NCBI RefSeq assembly: GCF_024699985.1
Contig: NZ_JAJONA010000001.1
Location: forward strand, 1,612,001-1,676,000
Length of the DNA stretch: 64,000 bases
Reading direction: 5' to 3'
Source of the DNA: Phenylobacterium sp. J367
GTDB taxonomy: Bacteria > Pseudomonadota > Alphaproteobacteria > Caulobacterales > Caulobacteraceae
The notes below the pieces were generated by a model. That model did no database searches. It had not been told where the DNA came from and saw only the letters and a list, made by a program, of their open reading frames with translations. This document shows, piece by piece, positions 38,217 to 48,585 of the stretch (the first letter of the stretch is position 1; each line of letters opens with the position of its first letter). Made by a program: the position numbers and the translations under genes.

Positions 38217-41195
38217 ATGACCAGAACCGGGTTCTTCTGCAGCGCGTCGACCATCGCCGCGCTCGCGTCCTTCGCCGTGGCCGGGCCCGCCGCCGCCCAG
38301 GCCGTGCAGGCCGCCGGCCAGCAGTCCGGCACGACCGTGGGCGAGGTGGTCGTCACCGGCTCCTTCATCCGCGGCACGCCCGAGGACGCCGCCCTGCCGG
38401 TGGACGTGATCGGCGCCGACGAGCTCGAGAAGCAGGGCTCGCCGTCAACGCTGGAGCTGATCAAGAACCTGCCGGCGTCCAACGGCGTCATCGGCGACAC
38501 CAACCAGTTCGACGGCCGCGCCCAGGGCGCCGAGGGCGCGGCGACGGTCAACCTGCGGGGGCTGGGGGCCTCCCGCACGCTGATCCTGTTCAACGGCCGG
38601 CGTGTGGTCATCGCGCCCATCGGCCAGGGCGCGCCGGACGTGAACCTGCTGCCGTCGGCCGCCATCGGCCGGATCGAGGTGCTGAAGGACGGCGCGGCCG
38701 CCACCTACGGCTCGGACGCCATCGGCGGCGTGGTCAACTTCATCACCCGGCGCAATTTCGACGGCCTGGAAATCAACGGCTCGTACCGGATGATCGACGG
38801 GTCGGACGGCGACGACTGGACGGCCCAGGCGGTGTGGGGCAAGGACTTCGGCGCGTTCAACGTGATGCTCACCGGCGGCTACCAGCACCGGTCGGAACTC
38901 TCGGTCCGCGAGCGTGACTTCACCCAGGTCAGCTATTTCGACAGCCCGGAAACCGGCTATTCGACCGGCAACGCGGTCACCGCCTTCCTGCCGCTGATGA
39001 ACACCGCGACGGGCGGCTTCACGCCGGCCGCCGGCCTGCAGCGCGACGCCGGCTGCGCCCCGCTCGGCGGGACGCCCACCTTCAGCGGCACGACGCCGGC
39101 CTGTGCCTTCAACTACACGCCCTACGACAACCTCGTGGAGGAGGAGAACCGCTTCCAGCTCTACGGCGAGATCAACTGGGACATCGCCGAGGATCACCGG
39201 CTGCACATCGAGGGCCTCTATTCGGAGACCGACACGCCGCAGTGGGCGACATCGCCCTCCTACCTCGCCCTGCAGTCGCCGACCTCCACCACCAGCCCGG
39301 CGGTCGCCTCCGGCCTCGCCGCCGGCTACTTCGTGCCGTCGACCAACCCGGGCTTCGCGCTCTACCGCCAGCAGAACCCGACCCAGATCCCCTCCTTCGC
39401 CACCGGCGCCTACCTTCCCGGCGTGCTCTACCGGCCGCTGAGCTTCGGCGGCAACCCGCTGTTCGGCGACAACTCCTCGCGCGGCAGCCGCAAGTACGAG
39501 GCCTTCCGCCTGTCGGCCAGCCTGGCCGGCGAGTTCGGCAACGGCATCGGCTACGACGTGGCCGCCACCTACATGACCGACAACCTCGTGCGCATCGGCT
39601 ACGACGCCCTCGTCAGCCGGCTGCAGCTCGCGCTCCGCGGCCTCGGCGGCGAGGGATGCAGCCCGACCACCGGCACGCCCGGCGTCGGACCCTGCCGCTG
39701 GTTCAACCCGTTCTCCAACGCCATCCAGTCGAACGTCCTGACGGGTCAGACCAACCCGAACTACAGCGCCGCGGTGGCCAATGATCCGGAACTGATCCGC
39801 TGGTTCTTCCAGCCGACCGGCTCGGACCTCACCACCAAGCTGTTCGTCGTCGACGCCGTCCTGAACGGCGAACTCGGCTGGGAGCTCGGCGGCGGGGCCG
39901 TCGGCTGGGCGCTCGGCGCGCAGTACCGGAAGGATCAGTTCGAGGGGAAGTATGACGCCCTCACCGATCTGACCGTCACCCCCTGCATCGACACGCCGGT
40001 GAACGGCTCGACGAACTGCACCGTGCGCAACGGGCCGTTCCTGTTCCTCGGCGGCGCGACGCCGTCGGACCTGAAGGGCGACGTCTGGGCCGGGTTCGGC
40101 GAAGTCAGCCTGCCGTTCACCGACTCCATCCAGATGCAGCTCGCCGCGCGCTACGAGGACCACGGCAGCGGGGTCGGCTCGACCTTCAATCCGAAGGCCT
40201 CGGTGCGCTGGCAGTTCAGCGACCTTCTGGCCGCCCGCGGCAGCGTCGGCACCACCTTCCGGGCTCCGCCGCTCACGTCGCTCGACCCCGGCCAGGTGAC
40301 CAGCCTGCAGTTCCTGGGCGGCGCCTTCCGGGCGGTGGACATCATCGGCAACCCGGACCTGGAGCCCGAGGAGGCGACCACCTACAACATCGGCCTGATC
40401 GCCAGCTCCGGCGGCTTCACGGCCACCATCGACTACTGGAACTTCGACTTCGACAACCCGCTGGTCACCGAGCCGGTGGGCGGCATGTTCTCGACCATGT
40501 TCCCGACGGGCGCGGGGACCGGCAACTGCGGCAACCCGGCGTTCGCCGCGCTCCAGTCGCGGTTCGTGTTCGGCGCCGGCGGCGTCTGCTCGGTGGCCAA
40601 CCTGTCCCGCATCCGGACCTTCGTGGTGAACGGGCCGAAGGTGAAGACCAACGGCATCGACGTCCTGGCCAACTACCGGATGGACGACGTCTGGGGCGGC
40701 AGCGCGGCCTTCGGCGTCACGGCGACCTATACCAACGAGTACAGTGTCGGGGCGACGACCGTGGAGGGCGTGGTGGTGTCGCCGGCCTTCGAGGGCGTGA
40801 ACCACCTCAACTACCAGACCCAGATCGTGCCGGTGCCCGACTGGAAGGGCACGGCCTTCGCCGAATACACCATGGGGCCCCACAACATCCGGGTGCAGGT
40901 GAACCACATCGCCAGCTACATCGACCAGCGGACGTCGCCCTTCCCGCCGAACGTGGTGCAGAACGCCACGGGCGCGACCCAACTGCGCTCCAACGAGGGC
41001 CGGAAGATCGACGCCTTCACGACGGTTGACGCGGCCTGGCGCTACCAGGCGCCGTGGGACACCACCTTCGTGTTCGACATCGACAACCTCCTCGACGAGG
41101 ACCCGCCGTTCGCCCGCCTCGACCTGGGCTATGACCCGTTCACGGCCAATCCGCTCGGCCGGACCTTCAAACTCAGCGTGACCAAGCGGTTCTGA
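38217..41195 (+). CDS. TonB-dependent outer-membrane receptor 1
   Basis: This 992-residue receptor has a signal peptide (about 1-29, ending PAAAQA). The plug domain opens GEVVVTGSFIRGTPEDAALP, followed by NLRGLGASRTLILFNGRRVV, GRIEVLKDGAAATYGSDAIGG and VVNFITRRNFDG. A 22-strand-type barrel ends in NPLGRTFKLSVTKRF with terminal Phe. Inserted loops contain many paired cysteines (DAGCAPLGG..PACAFN). Such large receptors take up sugars, peptides or other bulky ligands using TonB energy. A paralogue follows in tandem. There is no adjacent sigma/anti-sigma pair or ABC transporter, so the ligand is unknown. Confidence 0.93.
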   Translation: MTRTGFFCSASTIAALASFAVAGPAAAQAVQAAGQQSGTTVGEVVVTGSFIRGTPEDAALPVDVIGADELEKQGSPSTLELIKNLPASNGVIGDTNQFDGRAQGAEGAATVNLRGLGASRTLILFNGRRVVIAPIGQGAPDVNLLPSAAIGRIEVLKDGAAATYGSDAIGGVVNFITRRNFDGLEINGSYRMIDGSDGDDWTAQAVWGKDFGAFNVMLTGGYQHRSELSVRERDFTQVSYFDSPETGYSTGNAVTAFLPLMNTATGGFTPAAGLQRDAGCAPLGGTPTFSGTTPACAFNYTPYDNLVEEENRFQLYGEINWDIAEDHRLHIEGLYSETDTPQWATSPSYLALQSPTSTTSPAVASGLAAGYFVPSTNPGFALYRQQNPTQIPSFATGAYLPGVLYRPLSFGGNPLFGDNSSRGSRKYEAFRLSASLAGEFGNGIGYDVAATYMTDNLVRIGYDALVSRLQLALRGLGGEGCSPTTGTPGVGPCRWFNPFSNAIQSNVLTGQTNPNYSAAVANDPELIRWFFQPTGSDLTTKLFVVDAVLNGELGWELGGGAVGWALGAQYRKDQFEGKYDALTDLTVTPCIDTPVNGSTNCTVRNGPFLFLGGATPSDLKGDVWAGFGEVSLPFTDSIQMQLAARYEDHGSGVGSTFNPKASVRWQFSDLLAARGSVGTTFRAPPLTSLDPGQVTSLQFLGGAFRAVDIIGNPDLEPEEATTYNIGLIASSGGFTATIDYWNFDFDNPLVTEPVGGMFSTMFPTGAGTGNCGNPAFAALQSRFVFGAGGVCSVANLSRIRTFVVNGPKVKTNGIDVLANYRMDDVWGGSAAFGVTATYTNEYSVGATTVEGVVVSPAFEGVNHLNYQTQIVPVPDWKGTAFAEYTMGPHNIRVQVNHIASYIDQRTSPFPPNVVQNATGATQLRSNEGRKIDAFTTVDAAWRYQAPWDTTFVFDIDNLLDEDPPFARLDLGYDPFTANPLGRTFKLSVTKRF

Positions 41196-41607
41196 CCGCC
41201 GGGCCTCCGGACCCGAAAGGGGCGTCGCCGCGACCGTGGCGGCGCCCTTTTTTCGTCATTCCGCCGGCGTCGCGGCATTTCTGCAACAGCCGCAACCTTA
41301 TCGCCGATAACCGAAACAGCGGTATGCGGAATTGCGGGGCCCCAGAGCCGATTTTTTCGAATATCAAGTACGTTTATCGCGTGTTGCGGGATCGAAGCAG
41401 GGGTACGGAGTTGCCCCAGCGTCACCGTGCTTTTTCGAGCAATATCAACGCGGTTCGGAATTGTTGCCGCGAACGCCCAACGTCATGCACCAGCACCGAA
41501 AGCGCTGGACGGATGGCGTTGCGCTGCCGGATGATCCTTCGTGTTCGGGGCGTCAGCTTCCGCGTCAGATGGGAGCGGCGGACCCCATGACGGGGAGGAA
41601 ACCCATT
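41196..41607. other. Spacer with terminator and upstream region of receptor 2
   Basis: After the terminator (41216-41254) there is an AT-richer stretch (GATTTTTTCGAATATCAAGT near 41349) likely to hold the promoter of receptor 2. The frame is open across part of it, but the signal peptide and GGGGAGGAA site fix the start at 41608. I see no other gene. Confidence 0.55.
41216..41254 (+). terminator. Terminator after TonB receptor 1
   Basis: AAAGGGGCGTCGCCGC pairs with GTGGCGGCGCCCTTT, followed by TTTT. It lies 20 bases past the stop, so the two receptor genes are probably separate transcription units. Confidence 0.75.
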
Positions 41608-44600
41608 ATGACCAGAAGCCATTATTTCACCGGCGGCTCGACCTTGGCCGTCGCCATTACCCTTGGGCTCATCGCGCCCGCCGCCGCCCAGCAGGCTCCG
41701 CGCGCCGCGGAAGTCGAAGAGGTGGTGGTCACCGGCTCATTCATCGCCGGCACGCCCGAGGACTCCGCCATGCCGGTGGACGTGATGTCCACCGAGGACC
41801 TGCAGGAGCAGGGCTCGCCGACCATCGTCCAGCTCGTGAAGACGATCACCGCCTCGCAATCGTCGCTCGGCGAATCCAACCGCTACAACGGCGGCGCGGG
41901 CACGGCGACGATCAACCTGCGCGGCTTCGGGGCCCAGCGGACCCTGACCCTGATGAACGGACGCCGGCTGGCGGACAGCCCGGCCGCGGCGTTCCAGGGC
42001 GGCGGCGCCAACCTGAACTCGATCCCGACCGCCGCCATCGGCCGCATCGAGATCCTCAAGGACGGCGCGGCCGCGACCTATGGCTCCGACGCCATCGGCG
42101 GGGTGGTGAACTTCATCACCCGCAAGGACCTCGACGGCCTCGACGTGGACGGCGAATATGCCCTGATCGACGGCTCGGACGGCGACTGGAACGCCAACGT
42201 CGCCTGGGGCAAGCAGTTCGACAACGGCAACGTCCTGCTCACCGCCGGCTACCGCCACCGCTCGCGGCTCGACATCCACGAGCGCGACTATGCGCTGAAG
42301 CCCTTCGACTTCGCGGGCTCGTCCGGGGCGGCCGGCTTCACCGGCGCCTCGAACCCCGGCTTCTTCGTCGCCGGCGCCACGGCCTTCCGCGACAACGGCT
42401 GCGAAGAGCTGGGCGGCACGCTGACCCGCTCGATCACCTATCAGAACCCCCTGGCCGGACAGCCGAACCAGGCCCCCACGGTCGCCTTCGCGGTGCCGAC
42501 CGGCCCGCAGCTTCCGGCCACCTCCGGCACCGCCACCGGCTGCCGCTTCCAGTTCTCCAACTTCAACGACCTGGTGAACGAGGAGGACCACTACAACCTC
42601 TACGGCGAGGTCAACTTCGATCTCTCCGAGAACATGAGCTTCCACGGCGAGGTCGCCTGGGCGAAGAACGACACGCCGGTCCAGCGCCTGTCGCCCGCCA
42701 ACCTGACGGCGCAGTACCCGTCCCGGGTGTCGGACGGCGGCACGTCCTATTCGCCGACCGCCGGCAGCGGCCCGAACCTGTCGGTGCCGTTCAACGTGCC
42801 GGTGAACAACCCGGGCCTGCTCGCCCTGATCAACGACTGCCGCGCCCCGCTGACAGCGACCGAATGCGCCGCGATCCGGGCGGGGGCGTTCTCCACGGTC
42901 GGCGCCCAGCCGGGGCGCCGGGCGGCGCGCGCGGGGTGGACATCGTTCAGCTCGGCTGGCGGGCGGTGGCCTTCGCCGGCCATCCGCTGAACCCGGACAA
43001 GGCGGACCACCAGAGCATCGTCAACGACGCCTTCCGGATTTCCGGCGGGCTCAAGGGCTCCATCTTCGGCGGCGTCAACTACGACACCGCCGTCACCTAC
43101 ATGGAGCAGAAGAACACCTCGAACACGAACGACATCCTGGTGAAGAACCTGCAGCTCGCGCTGCGCGGCTTCGGCGCCAAGGCCGACGATCCGGGGGGCT
43201 GCACGGCGGCGGAGACCGCCAACTTCACGACCGGCGCCGGCAACGCGGCGCTCGGCTGCTACTTCTTCAACCCGTTCACCAACGGGGTGCAGACCAGCGC
43301 GGTGAACGGCGCCGCCAACCCGTTCTTCAACGCCGCGGTGGCCAACGATCCGCAGGTCGTCCAGTGGCTCTACGGCAACTACACCAATGTGCTCACCAAC
43401 CAGATCCTGGTGCTGGACGCGGTGTTCTCGGGCGAGACGGGCCTCGAGCTCAGCGGCGGGCCGGTGGCCTGGGCGGCCGGCGGCCAGTACCGCTACAACC
43501 GCGAGATCCGGAAGTACGGCGCCCTCTTCAACGCCGACGAGAACCCCTGTCCCGACCGTCCGGCCTGCGCCGACGAGACCGGGCCGCTGCAGTTCTTCGG
43601 CTCGAACACCGACCGGGACGACGACGCCAACGTGAAGGCGATCTTCGGCGAGCTGCAAGTGCCGGTCACGGACGCCTTGAACATCAACCTCGCCATCCGG
43701 CACGAGGAATTCCAGGGCAACATCGGCTCGACAACCAATCCGAAGATCGCCGTGAAGTGGCAGGTGGCGGACTTCCTGGCGCTCCGCGGCAGCGCGAGCA
43801 CAACCTTCCGGGCGCCCGGTCCCGGCCTGACCGGCTCGGGCTGTAACAACGGGGTGCGGGTGCTTGGCAGCGCCTACCGGGCGTTCCAGAGCTGCGGCAA
43901 CCCCAACCTCAAGCCTGAGGAGGCCGACACCTTCAACATCGGCGCGATCGTCGAGGTGAACGGCTTCTCGGCGACGGTCGACTACTTCAACTTCAAGTTC
44001 AAGGACGAGATCATCGAGGAGAGCGGCTCGCGCCTCTACGCCACGATGTTCCCGAACGGCACGAACGTGAACTGCAACCAGCCGGCGTACGCGTCGCTGC
44101 AGGCCCGCTTCACCTTCGCGGGCGCCTGCGGCGCTGCGAACGTGGCGCGGCTGCGCAGCTTCGTGGTCAACGGCCCGAACACCGACACGTCCGGCATCGA
44201 GGCCCGCGCCCAGTACGCCTGGGACGGCTGGTTCGAAGGCAGCTGGGCCGTCGGCGGCGAGCTCACCTACCTGATCGAGTACAAGCGCGGCGCCATTCCG
44301 CTCCTCGAGGACCCGGGCATCACCATCGCGCCCGCCGAGGACCGGGCGGGCCTGTCGGACGTGCTGAACGACTTCTTCTCGTATCCGCAGATGAAGGCCA
44401 ACGGGTTCGCGACCTTCAACCGCGGGCCGTTCATGTTCCGCTGGCAGCTCCGCTATGCGGAAGGCACCTCGCCGGCCTTCGGCTCGCCGTTCTTCATCAC
44501 GGTGCCGGACGCCAGCGCCACGACGGTGCCGGCGGCGGGCACGGCCTGCCCGACCAACGCCTGCGGCGGCCGGCGGCTAGAAGCGGTGGGCAAGTCGGAC

Positions 44601-44783
44601 GACTACTGGCAGCACGACCTGATCGGCCGGTGGGAAGCGCCTTGGGACACCACCATCACCGTCAGCGTCCAGAACCTGTTCGACGAGGACCCGCCCTATG
44701 TGCCCTCGCCGTACAACTACGACCTGACCCAGGGCAATCCGCTGGGCCGGGTGTTCGAGATCGGCTTCCAGAAGCGCTTCTAA
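41608..44783 (+). CDS. TonB-dependent outer-membrane receptor 2 (one frame break)
   Basis: This paralogue of receptor 1 is about 1058 residues long when joined. The signal peptide ends AAAQQ. The plug reads EEVVVTGSFIAGTPEDSAMP, NLRGFGAQRTLTLMNGRRLA and GRIEILKDGAAATYGSDAIG. The barrel ends NPLGRVFEIGFQKRF. The first frame stops after about 430 residues. It must shift at about 42915 (context CAGCCGGGGCGCC) into the frame reading GVDIVQLGWRAVAFAGHPLN. GGGGAGGAA precedes the start. Loop cysteines are again frequent. Either a sequence error or a decayed copy; the C-terminal half shows no other damage, which favours error. Confidence 0.88.
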
Positions 44784-44804
44784 GGCGTCACGGACAGCAG
44801 GGAG

Positions 44805-44840
44805 GGGCGCCGGGCCTGAGGGTCCGGCGCCCTTTCCTTT
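44805..44840 (+). terminator. Terminator after TonB receptor 2
   Basis: GGGCGCCGG (44805-44813) pairs with CCGGCGCCC (44824-44832), then TTTCCTTT. It is followed at once by the stop of the convergent small exported protein gene and may serve both. Confidence 0.75.
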
Positions 44841-44852
44841 GGCGGATGCGCC

Positions 44853-45269
44853 CTAGGGCCGCCCGCGCCGGGGTAGGGCGGCCACCTCTTCGGGCGTCAG
44901 CTTCTTCATGTTGCGCACGGTGCAGCGCTGCGGACCGATCGGCGAGGGGGTGATGATCTCGGCGTCGAAGCCCGAACAGATCTGGGCGCCGCCGCGCCAA
45001 ACGATGGCGATGCGCTGGCTCCAGTCGATGTCGTTGCACGGGCCGAACATCTCGAACTGGTAGACGTCCTTCACGCCCACCCGGACGTTGACGAACTTCT
45101 CGTCGGCGGCGGCGAAGCCGTTGACGTTGCGCGTCCAGAAGCACTGGCGGGCTTCCCGGGCGGCGTTGGACGTCGCCTTGGTGTCGGTCTGGGCGTCCGG
45201 CGCCGCGCCGGCGCTCATGGCGAAGGCCAGCGCCGCGATCGGCGCACCCCAGAAGATATGTCGTTTCAT
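44853..45269 (-). CDS. Small exported protein (DUF6491-like)
   Basis: This 138-residue protein starts with a signal peptide (IFWGAPIAALAFAMSAGAAP). The mature domain has four cysteines (QCFWTRNVNGF, MFGPCNDIDWSQR, AQICSGFDA, PQRCTVRNM), which suggests two disulfides. The pattern CFW..VNGF...V.V...Y.F...C..LDW..R is that of a small periplasmic family common in Caulobacterales, which I recall as DUF6491; the label is tentative. Function unknown. Start at 45269 as the first Met before the signal peptide. Confidence 0.72.
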   Translation of the reverse strand: MKRHIFWGAPIAALAFAMSAGAAPDAQTDTKATSNAAREARQCFWTRNVNGFAAADEKFVNVRVGVKDVYQFEMFGPCNDIDWSQRIAIVWRGGAQICSGFDAEIITPSPIGPQRCTVRNMKKLTPEEVAALPRRGRP

Positions 45270-45334
45270 TGGCTTCGGTCCCTGGCGGGTTGGTCCCCCG
45301 AAGTGCCCGGCCACTCTAGGGCGCCGGCTGGACC

Positions 45335-47143
45335 TCAGGGAAGGCCGCGTCGTTCGGCCCGCCGCCGGAAGCGCGCGGGGTCCACCAGGTCGGCCAGCGG
45401 CTCAGGCAGGGGCGAGGGCGCGCCCAGCGCCTGGGCCGCCACGTGCTCGGCCAGCAGCGGCGCCCAGGAGAAGCCCCGCGAGCCGAAGCCGGTGAGCAGG
45501 AAAAGGCCCGGCGGTCCCCCGTCGGCCGGTCCGGCCAGCGGCAGGCGGTCGGCGGTGGTCGCCCGGACCGAGGCGCGGCCCTCCAGCGGCAGGTCGGCGA
45601 TCCGGGCGGCCAGAGCGGGCAGGGCCGCCGCCAGGGTCCCGCGGTTGCGCGCGTGATCGTCGGCGCGGACCTCGGTGGCGGTCTCCCCGCGATCGTGGGT
45701 GGCTCCGAACAGGAGGCCGTCGGCGGTCGGAACCGCGTAGCCGCCCCAGGCGGCCGCCGGCACGCGCTCACGGGTCGTGGCCCAGCTCGCCTGGCCGCGG
45801 ACCGGAGTCAGCGGCGGGCAGGGGCCGAAGGCGGCTGAGGCGAGACCGGCGGCCAGGATCACGGCGTCGGCGCGCAGGATCTCTGCGCCAGCGGCGTCGC
45901 GCAGACTGAAGCCGTCGCCCGCGGGCGCGATCGCCGCCACGTCCGCCGGCACGATATCGCCGGCCCAGGCGGCCAGGACCCGGCCTGGATCGACCACCAG
46001 GGCCGCCGGCTGGTCGAGCGCGTCCGGGGCAGGTTCGCCCAGGCGCGACGCCGTCTCGGTCGCGGGGATCATCGCCAGCGCGGTCGGCTCGAAGAGGCCC
46101 GAGGCGGCGACCTTTCCGAAGCGCAGGGCGTCGCGCTCGCCGGGCGCGAGCTGGAGCACGCCCTGCGCGATAACGGCGTCGGCCGCCTCGGCCCCATAGA
46201 GCTGGATGGCGCGGCGGAAGGCCTGGGCGAAGAGCTTGGCGGGCGGACCGCCGCCGGCGTCGAGCCTGGGCGTCACGAGCGCGGCGGGATTGCCCGAGCC
46301 CCCGGCGCCCAGGCCGTGGGCCTCCACCAGCACCGCCTCGCCGCCCAGCGCGCGGACGGCGCGCGCCGCCGCGGCCCCGGCGATCCCGCCGCCGACCACG
46401 GCCACCCGGCGCGGCCCGGAATCGGCGGGCTCACCTGGCAGGCGGGCTTCCAGACGCTCGCGCTTGCGGCCGTAGCCGGGCCGCTTCTCCACCGCGAAGC
46501 CGGCGGCGGCGAGCCCGCGGCGGACATGGCCGGCGACGGTGAAGGTGGCGGCTCGCGCGCCGGGGGCCGAGCGCGCCCCGACCAGGCGCAGGACGTCCTC
46601 GCCCCACATCTGCGGGTTCAGGGCGGGCGAGAAGCCGTCGAGGAACCAGGCGTCGGCCCGGCCGTCCCAGCCCTCCAGCGCCTCCGCCACGTCGAGCACG
46701 GCGAGGTCGAGGACGGCGCCGAGCTCCGGCAGGTCGACGCGGTGCAGCCCGCGGGCGCGGCCCGGCCAGCGGCCGCGGAGCAGGGCGGATATCTCCGCGA
46801 GCTCGGGCCAGCGGGCGTGGGCGCGGGCGGCCTCCCCGGCGGTGATCGGATAGCCTTCCAGGCTGAAGACGTGGAGCCGCGCGCCCGGCGGGCGCGTGCG
46901 GCTCCAGAGGTCGAGCAGGGCCAGGGTGTTGAGCCCGGTCCCGAACCCCAGCTCGCCGACCACGAAGCGGCGGCGCCCCGCCCAGGCGTCCGGCAGGCCG
47001 CAGCCGTCCAGAAACACCGCGCGGGCCTCGGCCAGGCCGTCCTCGGTGGAGAAGTAGACGTCGCCGAACAGCCGTGAGCGCGGCTGGCCATCGTCACCCC
47101 AGACGAGCGGGTCATCGCTGGCGGGAGGTGCAGGGTCGCTCAT
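45335..47143 (-). CDS. mnmC: Bifunctional tRNA mnm5s2U biosynthesis protein MnmC
   Basis: MnmC finishes the mnm5 modification of wobble uridine in tRNAs for Lys, Glu and Gln. The 602-residue protein fuses a methyltransferase domain (LGFGTGLNTLALLDLW near 70; WFLDGFSPALNPQMW near 165) to an FAD oxidase domain (VAVVGGGIAGAAAARAVRAL near 250; GFGSRGFSWAPLLAEHVA near 555). Order and length match E. coli MnmC. The C-terminal domain oxidises cmnm5U to nm5U and the N-terminal domain methylates it using SAM. Start at 47143. Confidence 0.95.
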   Translation of the reverse strand: MSDPAPPASDDPLVWGDDGQPRSRLFGDVYFSTEDGLAEARAVFLDGCGLPDAWAGRRRFVVGELGFGTGLNTLALLDLWSRTRPPGARLHVFSLEGYPITAGEAARAHARWPELAEISALLRGRWPGRARGLHRVDLPELGAVLDLAVLDVAEALEGWDGRADAWFLDGFSPALNPQMWGEDVLRLVGARSAPGARAATFTVAGHVRRGLAAAGFAVEKRPGYGRKRERLEARLPGEPADSGPRRVAVVGGGIAGAAAARAVRALGGEAVLVEAHGLGAGGSGNPAALVTPRLDAGGGPPAKLFAQAFRRAIQLYGAEAADAVIAQGVLQLAPGERDALRFGKVAASGLFEPTALAMIPATETASRLGEPAPDALDQPAALVVDPGRVLAAWAGDIVPADVAAIAPAGDGFSLRDAAGAEILRADAVILAAGLASAAFGPCPPLTPVRGQASWATTRERVPAAAWGGYAVPTADGLLFGATHDRGETATEVRADDHARNRGTLAAALPALAARIADLPLEGRASVRATTADRLPLAGPADGGPPGLFLLTGFGSRGFSWAPLLAEHVAAQALGAPSPLPEPLADLVDPARFRRRAERRGLP

Positions 47144-47160
47144 CGTCCGGGCATAAGAAG

Positions 47161-47186
47161 AGGGCCGCCCCTTGCGAGGCGGCCCT
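47161..47186 (-). terminator. Terminator after the alanine-rich lipoprotein gene
   Basis: AGGGCCGCC pairs with GGCGGCCCT around an 8-base loop; on the minus strand it is followed by TCTTCTTAT. It lies between the lipoprotein stop and mnmC, separating these same-strand genes. Confidence 0.6.
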
Positions 47187-47212
47187 CCGTAGCGCGTTTT
47201 CGCGCGGGAAGC

Positions 47213-47497
47213 TTAGTGCTTCTCGGCCGGCGCGGCGGCCGGGGCCGCTTCCGGAGCCGGGGCGGTGGTGGCCATGGCGCCGGTGTCGGCGGCCGGGGCG
47301 GCGGCCGGATCGGTTGGAGCCGCGGCGGCGGCGGCCGCATCGGCGGCGGCGGCGTCGGCCGGAGCCGCGGCCGGAGCTTCCGTGGTGGTTTCCGCGGTGG
47401 CCGCGGGTTCTTCCGCCGGCTTGTTGCAGGCCGCGACCGACAGGGCGGCGACGGCGGCGCCGGCGATGGCCAGCTTGCGGAGCAGTTCGGAGGTCAT
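47213..47497 (-). CDS. Small Ala/Pro-rich lipoprotein
   Basis: This 94-residue protein has a lipoprotein signal (KLAIAGAAVAALSVAAC, lipobox SVAAC). The mature part is almost wholly Ala, Pro, Glu and Thr (EAPAAAPADAAAADAAAAAA), predicted disordered. There is no domain and no recognised family. The composition is also what a GC-rich frame produces by chance, but the clean signal peptide and the position after a ribosome site support it. Start chosen at 47497, directly before the signal. Confidence 0.65.
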   Translation of the reverse strand: MTSELLRKLAIAGAAVAALSVAACNKPAEEPAATAETTTEAPAAAPADAAAADAAAAAAAPTDPAAAPAADTGAMATTAPAPEAAPAAAPAEKH

Positions 47498-47671
47498 GTC
47501 CCTGGTTCCCTTCCCTCGATGGGGTTCGTTCACGCGCCCTCTGGGCCATTGCGGAGCGCCCGGACGCTGAGGGGAACTATGCGCCGGTTCGCGGCGCCAG
47601 CAAGGGGCGTATTCACGCGTCCGTGATCACATTTCTTGTCGCCCCGAGGGGCTCCGGCCGGCGCTTCGAGC

Positions 47672-48538
47672 CTACTCGTTCGGCATGGCGTTGAGGGCCT
47701 CTTCCAGCTCGGCGAAGCTCGGCTGGGCCTTGGAGGGCACGCTGCCGCGGCCGATCTCGACAGAGATCTGGGCGGCGTTGCCGTGCAGGTGGGCGACCAG
47801 CACCGACTGGATGATCTTGTAGAAGGCGCCCTCCTCCTCGACGATCTCCTTCATCTGGTTCGCCAGCGGGCCGACGATGCCGTAGGCCAGGAACACGCCG
47901 AGGAAGGTGCCGACGAGGGCGCCGCCGATCATGGTGCCCAGCACCTCCGGCGGCTCGGTGATCGCGCCCATGGTCTTGATGACGCCCAGCACGGCCGCGA
48001 CGATCCCGAGCGCGGGCAGGGCGTCGGCCAGGTTCTGGACCGCGTGGCTGGCGGCCAGCGACTCGTGGTGGTGCTTCTCGAGCTGGGTCTCCATCGCGTC
48101 CTCGACCTGGTGAGGATCCTCGAGGTTCATGGTCATCATCCGCAGCGTGTCGCAGATGAAGTCGACGGCGAAGTGGTCCTTCATGATCTTCGGGAACTTC
48201 GAGAAGATCGTGCTCTCGTGCGGGTTCTCGATGTGCTGCTCGAGCGCGATGATGCCCTTGGACTTCATCGTCTTGGTGATCAGGAACAGCAGGCTGAGCA
48301 GGTCCCGGTAGTCCGCGGCCTTCCACTTCGGGCCCGCGAACGCCTTGGCGAAGCCGCCGCCGGTGGCCTTGATCGTCGTCATCGAGTTGCCGATCAGGAA
48401 GGCGGCGACGCCGGCTCCGCCGATGGCCATCATCTCGTGCGGCGCGGCGTGCATGATGACGCCCATGTTGCCGCCCGAGATCAGGTAGCTGCCGAACACC
48501 ATGGCGAACAGCAGCACGAGGCCGATAATCTGGAACAT
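47672..48538 (-). CDS. motA: Flagellar motor stator protein MotA
   Basis: This is the 288-residue inner-membrane component of the proton-driven stator. It has four membrane helices (about residues 2-22, 33-52, 170-192, 200-222). The cytoplasmic loop has the charged residues used in torque generation, with LSLLFLITKTMKSKGIIALE as the R/E region. The proline-containing ALPALGIVAAVLGVIKTMG and VGTFLGVFLAYGIVGPLANQ are diagnostic. motB is not adjacent, as in Caulobacter, where motA and motB are separate. Divergent from the MFS gene. Confidence 0.95.
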   Translation of the reverse strand: MFQIIGLVLLFAMVFGSYLISGGNMGVIMHAAPHEMMAIGGAGVAAFLIGNSMTTIKATGGGFAKAFAGPKWKAADYRDLLSLLFLITKTMKSKGIIALEQHIENPHESTIFSKFPKIMKDHFAVDFICDTLRMMTMNLEDPHQVEDAMETQLEKHHHESLAASHAVQNLADALPALGIVAAVLGVIKTMGAITEPPEVLGTMIGGALVGTFLGVFLAYGIVGPLANQMKEIVEEEGAFYKIIQSVLVAHLHGNAAQISVEIGRGSVPSKAQPSFAELEEALNAMPNE

Positions 48539-48585
48539 TCGTCGCGGGGCTCCGTCTTCCCGCGGAAGATCGCCGTTAATGCTTA

